From Pedobacter sp. L105 (lineage in GTDB: Bacteria > Bacteroidota > Bacteroidia > Sphingobacteriales > Sphingobacteriaceae), in the NCBI RefSeq assembly GCF_009765875.1, contig NZ_LMUP01000007.1, positions 256,199-320,198 of the forward strand: DNA of 64,000 nucleotides, given 5' to 3'. Below, piece after piece: positions 17,210 through 25,057 of this stretch (the stretch's first letter is position 1; every line of letters starts with the position of its first letter). Made by a program: the position numbers and the translations under genes. Under the pieces are notes generated by a model. That model worked only from the letters and a program-made list of their open reading frames with translations. It searched no databases and was not told where the DNA came from.

Positions 17210-17217
17210 CAAAACTA
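17210..17217 (-). promoter_or_regulatory. -7 box (TAGTTTTG) of fabH
   Basis: Exact TAnnTTTG on the minus strand, 21 nt before the fabH ATG. Confidence 0.5.
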
Positions 17218-17260
17218 ATAAATATTTACAGCTACGTTACACTTTATTTTCATAGTAATG

Positions 17261-17268
17261 TACCTTTG
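17261..17268 (+). promoter_or_regulatory. -7 box (TACCTTTG) of the SCO/cytochrome pair
   Basis: Exact TAnnTTTG on the plus strand, 19 bp before the ATG at 17288. It overlaps the earlier in-frame start at 17258, which is therefore unlikely. Confidence 0.55.
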
Positions 17269-17287
17269 GCTGCACAATCGTTATATT

Positions 17288-17941
17288 ATGAAATTCAGAC
17301 AACCATTCCTTTACACCTTCCTGCTGATATCAATATTATTTGCTTCTTCCTGCAAACCGCATAAAAGCCTTCCTATATATGGTATGAGAGATACTAAAGC
17401 AATTAAAAACAGTGATGGTTCTGCCGGTGTGGATACGGTTTATCAAACAATTCCAGCATTTAAACTCCTGAACCAGGATAGCGTATACATTACAAACGAG
17501 CATTTTAAGAATAAAATATATATTGCTGATTTCTTTTTCACTTCCTGCAATACCATTTGCCCCATCATGCACAGGAACCTTAAAAAGATCTATGGGAAAT
17601 TCGCAGACAACCCTGATGTGATGTTTCTATCCCACACCATCGATTTTAAATATGACACTCCTTCCAGACTCAAAACATACGCACGCAAATTAGGAGTAGA
17701 CGGCCCGAAATGGCAATTTGTTTACGGCCCTAAAGATACAGTCTATGGGCTGGCAACAAAAAGTTACCTGGTTTCTGTTGAAGCAGACAGTACCGACAAA
17801 CAGGGATATGTACACCAGGGTTATCTGGTGCTGATCGATAAAGACAGAAGGATCCGCGGCGCTTATGACGGAACCAATCCGGAGCAGGTAGCTCAGCTGG
17901 AAAAAGATATTCCCGTTCTGTTAGCCGAAGACAAGAAATAG
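17288..17941 (+). CDS. SCO1/SenC-family lipoprotein
   Basis: Thioredoxin-fold copper protein that helps load the CuA centre of cytochrome oxidase or acts as a thiol reductase. The 217-residue form starting at 17288 has a lipoprotein signal (lipobox ASSC, Cys 20 or so). The copper/redox motif is SCNTICPIMHR (C-x-x-x-C), and the third ligand His is in YVHQGYLVLIDKD. The cytochrome c gene follows after 3 bp, which ties it to respiration or copper handling. The -7 box at 17261 sets the start. Confidence 0.88.
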   Translation: MKFRQPFLYTFLLISILFASSCKPHKSLPIYGMRDTKAIKNSDGSAGVDTVYQTIPAFKLLNQDSVYITNEHFKNKIYIADFFFTSCNTICPIMHRNLKKIYGKFADNPDVMFLSHTIDFKYDTPSRLKTYARKLGVDGPKWQFVYGPKDTVYGLATKSYLVSVEADSTDKQGYVHQGYLVLIDKDRRIRGAYDGTNPEQVAQLEKDIPVLLAEDKK

Positions 17942-17944
17942 AAG

Positions 17945-18364
17945 ATGCGAAAATTATTGATATTCAGCACCGTATTGCTTACCCTGATCAGTATGCTCTA
18001 CTCCTGCCAGACTGCCGAAAAGGTAGAGCAGGACGCCTATTATGTTAACGGACGTGATATTTACATTGCCCAGTGCCAGAATTGCCATGGTGAAAAGGGC
18101 GAAGGACTGGCAGAACTCAGTCCCCCGATAACAGATACGGTATGGATGAAGAAAAACAGATCGTTATTGGCCTGTATCATTAAACATGGTTATGCTACCC
18201 CTGTCACTATTCATGGCAAAGTATATGAAGGCAAAATGCCTGATTTTAATATGGCCGATATAGACCTTACTCAGATCATTGTTTATGTGACCAATACTTT
18301 TGGCCATAAACAGGGCAAATACACTACTGAGCAGGTAGCCAAAGACCTTCAAAATTGTAAATAA
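17945..18364 (+). CDS. Cytochrome c lipoprotein
   Basis: A 139-residue c-type cytochrome with signal and lipobox MLYSC, so probably anchored on the periplasmic side. One haem site CQNCHGEKGEG, and an axial Met is likely in KMPDFNM. The fold is that of a class I monohaem cytochrome. It is translationally close to the SCO gene (3 bp), suggesting a small electron-transfer pair, perhaps delivering electrons to an oxidase encoded elsewhere. Confidence 0.85.
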   Translation: MRKLLIFSTVLLTLISMLYSCQTAEKVEQDAYYVNGRDIYIAQCQNCHGEKGEGLAELSPPITDTVWMKKNRSLLACIIKHGYATPVTIHGKVYEGKMPDFNMADIDLTQIIVYVTNTFGHKQGKYTTEQVAKDLQNCK

Positions 18365-18396
18365 CAAATGGTAGCCGTATTCTTGGTCAGGTTTCC

Positions 18397-18404
18397 TATC
18401 TTTG
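18397..18404 (+). promoter_or_regulatory. -7 box (TATCTTTG) of rnpB
   Basis: Exact TAnnTTTG ending 6 bp before the predicted 5' end of RNase P RNA. The known RNA end makes this the best-supported -7 box of the window. Confidence 0.65.
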
Positions 18405-18409
18405 CGCAA

Positions 18410-18790
18410 AATGCAAGCTGTTCTATCGCTGTAAGCTGCTTTGCAACTTAAAGAGGAAAGTCCGGGCAACACAGAGCATCCCGCTTCCTAACGGGAAGAG
18501 GTTTAGGAATGAATACCTGAATTATGGAAAGTGCCGCAGAAAGTATACCGCCGATGGCTTTTAAGCACAGGTAAGGTTGAAAACGTGAGGTAAGAGCTCA
18601 CGAATTTTCCGGGCGACCGGAGGAGCTGGTAAACCCCGGGAGTTGAAAGACCAAATAGGCTGACGCATGTAGGGCTGCTCGTCCGATGTCAGTGGGTAGG
18701 TCGTTAGAGATAAATGGCAACATTTATAGTAGATTAATGATAGAAGCCTTAATTCATTAAGGTACAGAACCCGGCTTATAGGCTTGCATT
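18410..18790 (+). ncRNA. rnpB: RNase P RNA (class A)
   Basis: Catalytic RNA that removes 5' leaders from tRNA precursors. Recognised by the conserved blocks GAGGAAAGTCCGGGCA near the 5' side, AAGTGCCGCAGAAAG in the middle, AACCCCGG before GAGTTGAAAGACC, and the distal ACAGAACCCGGCTTATAGGC. ATGCAAGC at 18411 pairs with GCTTGCAT at 18782 to close helix P1. A T run (18789 onward) ends the transcript. About 380 nt, normal for the class. Confidence 0.95.
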
Positions 18791-18873
18791 TTTTTTATTT
18801 TATCAGTATTTATATATATTGATAATTAGTAAATATATTCGTGTCCAGTAAAAAAGAGATTTAGTTGATATCT

Positions 18874-20277
18874 ATGGCAAAATTATTAATAATTGATGAT
18901 GAACGTGCAATAAGGAGCACATTACGTGAGATCTTAGAGTATGAGAATTACGAAGTAGATGATATTGATAATGGCATTGACGGTCTGGATCTAATTAAAA
19001 AAAAGAAATACGACCTCGTTTTATGTGATATTAAAATGAATAAAATGGACGGTATGGAAGTGCTTGAACTGGCACTGGCCTATAGCCCCGACCTTCCTTT
19101 TATCATGATCTCCGGTCATGGTACCGTAGAAACTGCCATCGAAGCCAGCAAAAAAGGAGCCTTTGATTTCATCAGCAAACCACCCGATCTGAATCGTTTA
19201 CTGATCACGGTAAGGAACGCGCTCGACAGAGGCAACCTCGTTACCGAGACCAAAGTATTAAAAAGAAGAGTAAGTAAAACCAGGGATATCCTCGGTAGCT
19301 CTGAAAACATCAATAAAATTAAGGAAACCATTGAACGTGTTGCCCCTACCGAAGCCCGCGTACTGATCACAGGCGCCAATGGAAGTGGAAAGGAACTCGT
19401 TGCCCGCTGGCTGCATGAAAAATCACACCGCTCAGAAAGCCCGCTCATCGAAGTAAACTGTGCGGCAATTCCATCAGAGCTAATCGAAAGTGAATTATTT
19501 GGTCATGAGAAAGGATCATTTACTTCAGCAGTAAAACAACGCATCGGTAAATTTGAACTGGCCAATGGCGGAACCCTATTCCTGGATGAAATTGGCGACA
19601 TGAGCCTTTCTGCCCAGGCAAAAGTACTCCGTGCCCTGCAGGAACATAAAATTACCCGTGTAGGCGGAGAAAAAGAATTAGAGGTCAATGTACGTGTGCT
19701 TGCCGCAACAAATAAAGACCTGATGAAAGAAATTGAAGACGGTAACTTCAGGATGGATTTATACCACCGTCTAAATGTGATCAACATCCACGTACCGCAC
19801 CTTACTGAACGTCGCGAAGACATTCCTGAAATCGCCATGAACTTCCTGGAAGAGATCTGTAAAGATTACGGTATGCCCGTTAAAAAGATCAGTGAAGCCG
19901 GTATGATCGCCCTCCAGAACCTACCCTGGACAGGAAACGTGCGTGAACTGCACAACATGATTGAGCGTCTGATCATCCTAAGTGACAAAGTAATCACCGA
20001 CCACGATGTAACTGCTTTTGCCAATCCCGGAGGAGGAACTAACATCGGAGCAGCAGGCAGTAGCAATGGAAGCAGCAGCGCAGCTGTTCTTTCTACCAAC
20101 TACGATAAATTCACCAACTTCCAGGACTATAAAGATTACGCTGAAAGGGAATTCATCAAATTCAAACTGGAAAAAAACAATTGGAACGTCTCCAAAACCG
20201 CCGATGATATCGACATTCAACGCAGTCACCTGTACAGCAAAATCGAGAAATTCGGCCTGAAAAGAGTAACGGAATAA
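18874..20277 (+). CDS. NtrC-like response regulator with AAA+ domain
   Basis: A 467-residue two-component regulator. Receiver domain at residues 1-120 with acidic pocket IDDE and phospho-Asp in LVLCDIKM. AAA+ domain at about 140-370: Walker A TGANGSGKE, Walker B GGTLFLDEIGD, sensor arginines in NVRVLAATNKD. C-terminal Fis-type helix-turn-helix in NVSKTADDIDIQRSHLYSKI. The sigma-54 contact loop reads GSFTSA instead of GAFTGA. The in-frame TTG at 18865 is rejected in favour of the ATG at 18874. No partner kinase is adjacent. Confidence 0.88.
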   Translation: MAKLLIIDDERAIRSTLREILEYENYEVDDIDNGIDGLDLIKKKKYDLVLCDIKMNKMDGMEVLELALAYSPDLPFIMISGHGTVETAIEASKKGAFDFISKPPDLNRLLITVRNALDRGNLVTETKVLKRRVSKTRDILGSSENINKIKETIERVAPTEARVLITGANGSGKELVARWLHEKSHRSESPLIEVNCAAIPSELIESELFGHEKGSFTSAVKQRIGKFELANGGTLFLDEIGDMSLSAQAKVLRALQEHKITRVGGEKELEVNVRVLAATNKDLMKEIEDGNFRMDLYHRLNVINIHVPHLTERREDIPEIAMNFLEEICKDYGMPVKKISEAGMIALQNLPWTGNVRELHNMIERLIILSDKVITDHDVTAFANPGGGTNIGAAGSSNGSSSAAVLSTNYDKFTNFQDYKDYAEREFIKFKLEKNNWNVSKTADDIDIQRSHLYSKIEKFGLKRVTE

Positions 20278-20292
20278 ATAAAAGTATTTAAT

Positions 20293-20331
20293 AAAAAAAA
20301 TCCCTTCAAGTATGCTGAAGGGATTTTTTTA
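20293..20331 (+). terminator. Terminator after the NtrC-like gene
   Basis: AAATCCCTTCA and TGAAGGGATTT form a perfect stem with a 7-nt loop and a T run, 15 bp past the stop codon. Confidence 0.85.
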
Positions 20332-20441
20332 TGCCAAAATCAATCCAATAAGTCAGTTTAGGCATCAATCAATAAGTCCAGTATAAGCGTCATCAAAGTA
20401 TGCTCCCTGCAGCCGGACTCCCCCCAGCGGATAGACTTGAA

Positions 20442-20522
20442 AAAAATAAGGGAGAGGTGTTTTACAGGCATTCGAACGTTCTTCGCGCTCGGCAGCCTGT
20501 AAAACACCTCTCCCTTATTTTT
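20442..20522 (-). terminator. Exceptionally long perfect hairpin after the ClC gene
   Basis: The 28 bases at 20442-20469 and 20495-20522 are exact reverse complements. The arm runs AAAAATAAGGGAGAGGTG then TTTTACAGGC. The spacer is 25 nt (20470-20494). The A/T ends let it work as a terminator for the minus-strand ClC transcript, whose stop is 23 bp away. The stem is far longer than a terminator needs. Confidence 0.75.
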
Positions 20523-20545
20523 CCTTCAGGAAATCGCCCCCACCA

Positions 20546-22336
20546 CTACTCCATGTAATCCGCCTGCCTGCTCAGCAAAGCCCTATATTTATTAAACACC
20601 GCAGTCTTGGAAACAATCCCCAAATACTCTTCCTGTTCATTAATCACCGGCAGCAGCCACGCATTCTCCTTCTCCATTTTCTGCAACACCGTTTTCAGCG
20701 AATCCGTAATAAAAACCACTTCCGGAGAATTCTGTGTCAGATCATGAACGGTTAACTCGCTACCAGAAGGGTTGTTAATCGCCTTTTTCAGCACATCCTC
20801 TGTATAAATCAATCCTTTAAAAGTTTTATCTTCAGCAATCACAGGAAACAGGTTCCTTTTAGATTGTAAAATCTCAGGCAATCGTTCCGCAATGGTTTCA
20901 TCATCATGCAGGATGAGGTAATCATTTTCCACCAGGTACTTCAGTTTCATCATCTGAAGCACTGTCGAATCCTTATCTTCATAAGACATCAGGTCGCCAC
21001 TTTCTGCCAGTGGTTTGGTGTAAATAGAATATTTATTCTGGCTTCGGCTGATCAGATAAGCAATAGCCGAAGTGATCATTAGAGGTACCATCAAAACGTA
21101 ACCACCTGTAATTTCAGCAATCAGGAAAATCCCTGTTAGCGGGGCATGCATGATAGCACTTAATGATGCCGCCATTCCGGCCACAATAAAATTGGATACA
21201 TTCAAATGGGCAATGCCCAGCGTATTAACGGTAAAAGCCAGAATAAAGCCCATTAAGCCACCCATAATCAAACTCGGTGCAAATATCCCCCCATTACCGC
21301 CAGCCCCAAGCGTAACCAGCGTTGCGGCCGATTTGGCAAAAAGGGTAACGGCAGTGAACAAAATAATTGCCCATGGCAAATTGCTGTATGATGAAAAAAT
21401 ACTATTATTGATCACCGTGCTATAATTACCTCCCAGCAGGTTCTTGATCGTTACATAACCCTCTCCATATAAAGTAGGGAATAAAAAGACCATTGCTCCC
21501 AATACCAGCCCCCCTACTAATACCCGGTGATAAGGCCCTTTGATATCATGAAAGATATGTTTGATAAAATAATATACCTTATTGAAATAAAGTGAGAAAA
21601 GGCCGATCAAAATAGCCAGTACCACATACCAGATGAGTGCGCTAAATTGCCATCCTTCTGTAACCAGGAAAAATAGCTGTTCTTTATAAAACACCCTTGC
21701 TACTACTGCTGCCGTGGCAGAGGAAAGCAGTAAAGGGATAAAAGCAGGAATACTAAACTCAGGCAGCAGAATCTCTACTGCAAAAACTATCCCTGCTATA
21801 GGACTGTTAAATGCCCCTGCAATACCAGAAGCGGCACCGCAGGCTAGCAGCATAGTTGTTTCCCTGTAAGACAAACCTAAAAAACGCCCGATCACGGAAC
21901 CAATGCCCGCACCACTCTGAACGATTGGTGCTTCCAGACCTGTAGAACCACCAAACCCTACGGTTAAAGCGGCAGTAATGATCTGCGAATAAATATTATG
22001 CGGTTCAACGCGGCTCGACTTCTTAGAGATGGTATACAATATGGGTGTAAGACCCGTTTCAAACTTTCCCTTACGGATAAAGCGCCTTACATACAGGACA
22101 GAAAGCAGGATACCTATTAAAGGAAATACCAGGAACAGATAATACTTATATTGCCAGTGAAAGCCATCCTGAAGGAAATCCTCGATACGGTGGGTAATAG
22201 ATTTTAACAATGACGCTGCCAGTCCGGCTAAAATGCCGACGATAAGGGCTGCAAAAACAAGAAAATTCCGGTTAGAAATCTTTGTCCTTCGGTATTGGTT
22301 TAATGTGTCAAGATAGGTTACCAATCTTACATACAT
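20546..22336 (-). CDS. ClC-family chloride channel/antiporter with CBS domains
   Basis: A 596-residue membrane protein. The first about 430 residues hold the ClC fold with about ten or more membrane helices. The selectivity segments include GSTGLEAPIVQSG, with the gating Glu in GLEAP, and GAGGNGGIFAPSLIMGG (G-x-F-x-P). The C-terminal 140 residues form two CBS domains, which usually bind adenine nucleotides and regulate transport. It follows the RluA-type gene by 12 bp on the same strand. Channel versus proton-coupled exchanger cannot be decided. Confidence 0.9.
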   Translation of the reverse strand: MYVRLVTYLDTLNQYRRTKISNRNFLVFAALIVGILAGLAASLLKSITHRIEDFLQDGFHWQYKYYLFLVFPLIGILLSVLYVRRFIRKGKFETGLTPILYTISKKSSRVEPHNIYSQIITAALTVGFGGSTGLEAPIVQSGAGIGSVIGRFLGLSYRETTMLLACGAASGIAGAFNSPIAGIVFAVEILLPEFSIPAFIPLLLSSATAAVVARVFYKEQLFFLVTEGWQFSALIWYVVLAILIGLFSLYFNKVYYFIKHIFHDIKGPYHRVLVGGLVLGAMVFLFPTLYGEGYVTIKNLLGGNYSTVINNSIFSSYSNLPWAIILFTAVTLFAKSAATLVTLGAGGNGGIFAPSLIMGGLMGFILAFTVNTLGIAHLNVSNFIVAGMAASLSAIMHAPLTGIFLIAEITGGYVLMVPLMITSAIAYLISRSQNKYSIYTKPLAESGDLMSYEDKDSTVLQMMKLKYLVENDYLILHDDETIAERLPEILQSKRNLFPVIAEDKTFKGLIYTEDVLKKAINNPSGSELTVHDLTQNSPEVVFITDSLKTVLQKMEKENAWLLPVINEQEEYLGIVSKTAVFNKYRALLSRQADYME

Positions 22337-22348
22337 CTCTCTTTTGTT

Positions 22349-23071
22349 TTAACAATCAAATTTATCTAACAACTTTATCAGGGTAGCAAAATCTTTTGGA
22401 TAAGGGGCTTCGATCTCAATATCTTTATCGTCAAGGCCTTTAAACACCAGGTGTTTGGCGTGAAGTGCAAAACGTTTCATGATAGGCTGTTCTTCATCAT
22501 CCTTTGCGATACGGTAGCCCTTCTTGATACTGGACAGATAAACAGGTTTACCTTTATATAAGGTATCGCCGCAAATGGCAGCCCGTTGTGTGGCCAGGTG
22601 AATCCTGATCTGGTGCATACGGCCGGTAATCGGCTTACACTCCATCAGCGTATAATGCCTGTAAAATTTTATAGAATTAAAAATTGTTTCTGCGCGTTTC
22701 CCTTCCTTACGGTCGATCGTTACGCTTCTGTTACCATCATTTAAAATGGGAAGGTCTATAAACAACTCATTAAAAGTATACTGTCCGTCAACCACAGCGT
22801 GATAAGTTTTCTGGACCTTGCGTTTTTCAAATTGCATGGCTACAGAACGGTAAGCTTCAGGATTTTTAGCAATGATAATTGCGCCGGAGGTTTCTTTGTC
22901 CAGACGGTGACAAACCTGGGCATCATCAGAATACTGCCTGGCAAGGCGGAGAATGTTTACTTCTCCCGAGCCGCCACGCTCGTCTAAGGAAGCTACAAAT
23001 GGCGGCTTATTAACAACGATATGATTATCGTCTTCGAATAGGATGAGATCTTTAAATAAAGGATATTTCAA
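22349..23071 (-). CDS. RluA-family pseudouridine synthase
   Basis: Converts uridine to pseudouridine in rRNA or tRNA. The 240-residue protein carries the catalytic Asp in VCHRLDKETSGAIIIAKN (HRLDxxTSG). Later segments TGRMHQIRIHLA and GDTLYKG are also RluA hallmarks. There is no N-terminal S4 domain, so it belongs to the short catalytic-only group. A -7 box overlaps the end of the upstream regulator gene. It is co-directional with the ClC gene 12 bp downstream. The target base is unknown. Confidence 0.88.
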   Translation of the reverse strand: MKYPLFKDLILFEDDNHIVVNKPPFVASLDERGGSGEVNILRLARQYSDDAQVCHRLDKETSGAIIIAKNPEAYRSVAMQFEKRKVQKTYHAVVDGQYTFNELFIDLPILNDGNRSVTIDRKEGKRAETIFNSIKFYRHYTLMECKPITGRMHQIRIHLATQRAAICGDTLYKGKPVYLSSIKKGYRIAKDDEEQPIMKRFALHAKHLVFKGLDDKDIEIEAPYPKDFATLIKLLDKFDC

Positions 23072-23091
23072 GGTGTGTTTTTTCTAAAACA

Positions 23092-23099
23092 CAAAAGTA
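23092..23099 (-). promoter_or_regulatory. -7 box (TACTTTTG) of the rluA-type/ClC operon
   Basis: Exact TAnnTTTG on the minus strand 20 nt before the start at 23071, abutting the stop codon of the regulator gene at 23100. Confidence 0.5.
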
Positions 23100-23789
23100 C
23101 TAAGAAAGTTCGAACTTATACCCTACACCTTTAACTGTTGCCACATAAGTTTCACCTAATTTCTCTCTCAGTTTACGGATATGCACATCAATGGTGCGGT
23201 TGGTTACTACCACAGAATCTTCCCATATATTTTTCAGGATAGACTCCCTGGTGTATACTTTACCCGGTTTTGAAGCCAGCAGGTACAACAACTCAAACTC
23301 TTTTTTAGCCAGTACTACCTTCTGTCCGCCCTGATAAACCAGGTAAGCTTCCCTGTCAATTACCAGATCGCCTATTTCAACTTTATTATCAGAAACCTCG
23401 TCATTACTTACATTTCTTCTCAGAATAGCATTGATACGGCTCACTAAAGCTCTTGGTTTAATAGGTTTAGCGATATAATCGTCGGCACCCACGTTAAATC
23501 CGGCAATCTCAGAATACTCTTCACTCCTGGCGGTGAGGAATACCATAAAAGTATTTTTAAACTCAGGGATAGCACGCATTAAGCGGCAGGCTTCAATTCC
23601 ATCCATCTTAGGCATCATGATATCCAGGATGATCAAATCAGGGTGTACCTTTTTTGCAACCGAAATACCATCTTGTCCATTGCTGGCCAGGTAAACCTGA
23701 TAGCCTTCTTTTTTAAGGTTATATTCAATTAACTCTAAAATATCCGGCTCATCATCAATGATTAATATCTTTTGTTTTACGGCGCTCAT
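23100..23789 (-). CDS. OmpR/PhoB-family response regulator
   Basis: A 229-residue regulator: receiver domain (residues 5-120) with IIDDEPD pocket and phospho-Asp in DLIILDIMMPKMDG, Lys in DDYIAKPIK. A C-terminal winged helix follows, with VVLAKKEFELLYLLASKPGK and VTNRTIDVHIRKLREKLG. The layout is that of PhoB-like activators. No histidine kinase is adjacent, so it may be an orphan or pair with a distant kinase. Confidence 0.92.
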   Translation of the reverse strand: MSAVKQKILIIDDEPDILELIEYNLKKEGYQVYLASNGQDGISVAKKVHPDLIILDIMMPKMDGIEACRLMRAIPEFKNTFMVFLTARSEEYSEIAGFNVGADDYIAKPIKPRALVSRINAILRRNVSNDEVSDNKVEIGDLVIDREAYLVYQGGQKVVLAKKEFELLYLLASKPGKVYTRESILKNIWEDSVVVTNRTIDVHIRKLREKLGETYVATVKGVGYKFELS

Positions 23790-23896
23790 ATTCTTTTAAA
23801 TATTTGTTACGAAATTAAGTAATCAATTGCATTATAAAGTTAAAGCTACGTTAACAAATTGTTAACACCCTTCCTTAGTTTAACATGGATTTAGGG

Positions 23897-25006
23897 TTAA
23901 CGTAAAGTCTTCCCTAAAAATACGTCCAGATCTTCTCCACGAAGGTTTTTCGCAATGATCTTTCCGCTAGGATCCAATATGAAAGATGCAGGAATGGCTT
24001 CTACCTGGTACATTCTTACCGTAGGACTTTCAAAATCCTGCAATTCGCTGGCATGTGTCCAGGTTAAACCATCGGCAATAACAGCCTGTTTCCATGCTGC
24101 TGCATCTTTATCCAGGGAAATACTTAAGATCGTAAAATTCTTCCCTTTATACTTATTAAACATCTTTACTACATTGGGATTCTCCTGTCTGCAGGGCTGG
24201 CACCAGGATGCCCAGAAATCCAGCATCACATATTTACCTCTCAGGCTGGATAATTTGATAGTTTTACTATCAATCGTATTCATCGTAAAATCAGGTGCAG
24301 TCTGACCTACCTGTACGGCTTTTAATTTGGCCATTCTTACCAGGAAGCTAGTTACTGCCTGGTTTTTATTAAAATTGTTTTTGATCTTATCCGCATAAGT
24401 GATCATCTCCTGCTCATAATCACTAGGATTTAAAGAGCTGATCGCGTAAAAACCAGCCAGTGAACCAGTATTGTCCATAGCAAATTTCAACACATAATTT
24501 ACCAGGCTGTCATTTACTTTTATCAATTCAGGTTTCATCTGATTGACAATCGCATCCCTGTTTTGAGGCTGACTTGCAACGTTTTGTTCAAAAGTCGCTT
24601 CTAAAGCAGCTTGTTTAGCCAGAAACTGGTTTTTGGTTTTATTTAATTCTTCCAGTTTATCAGCTTCTGCAGCTCCAGATAATTTGTAAGACAGCGATTT
24701 GTCTGCCAGATCTGCTTCCAGTTTAATGGCATCGCCATTTTTGGCGATCAGGATGTACTCACTTTTATCAATTTTGATCTTATAAAAATCTACATCAGGC
24801 GTACTGTTGGTAAATTTAAACTCTCCTTTATCAGACAATACAGTCGAATCGATGACAGTCTGGTTTGCATTATCTATGGAATACAGATAAACCTGTGATT
24901 TTGGAGTAGCGTTTTCAAACTTTCCGCTGATGACAAACTTGGTTTTGTCACTACAGGCTGCAAATGCAATGGAAACCACTACAAGCAGCATTACTATTTT
25001 CTTCAT
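23897..25006 (-). CDS. TlpA-like thioredoxin lipoprotein with DUF4369-type N-terminus
   Basis: A 369-residue exported thiol-disulfide protein. From the ATG at 25006 the signal is MKKIVMLLVVVSIAFAACSD with lipobox FAAC, so a lipoprotein. Residues about 25-110 resemble DUF4369 (FVISGKFENATPKSQVYLYS). A helical linker follows, and the last 140 residues are a TlpA/ResA thioredoxin fold with WASWCQPCRQEN (C-x-x-C). This class is common in Bacteroidota and probably reduces extracytoplasmic disulfides. A paralogue lies at 35343. Confidence 0.85.
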   Translation of the reverse strand: MKKIVMLLVVVSIAFAACSDKTKFVISGKFENATPKSQVYLYSIDNANQTVIDSTVLSDKGEFKFTNSTPDVDFYKIKIDKSEYILIAKNGDAIKLEADLADKSLSYKLSGAAEADKLEELNKTKNQFLAKQAALEATFEQNVASQPQNRDAIVNQMKPELIKVNDSLVNYVLKFAMDNTGSLAGFYAISSLNPSDYEQEMITYADKIKNNFNKNQAVTSFLVRMAKLKAVQVGQTAPDFTMNTIDSKTIKLSSLRGKYVMLDFWASWCQPCRQENPNVVKMFNKYKGKNFTILSISLDKDAAAWKQAVIADGLTWTHASELQDFESPTVRMYQVEAIPASFILDPSGKIIAKNLRGEDLDVFLGKTLR

Positions 25007-25057
25007 AGGTGAAGCGATGATGATATTCATTTCTCTTTGTGTTTACGCTGTCGAACG

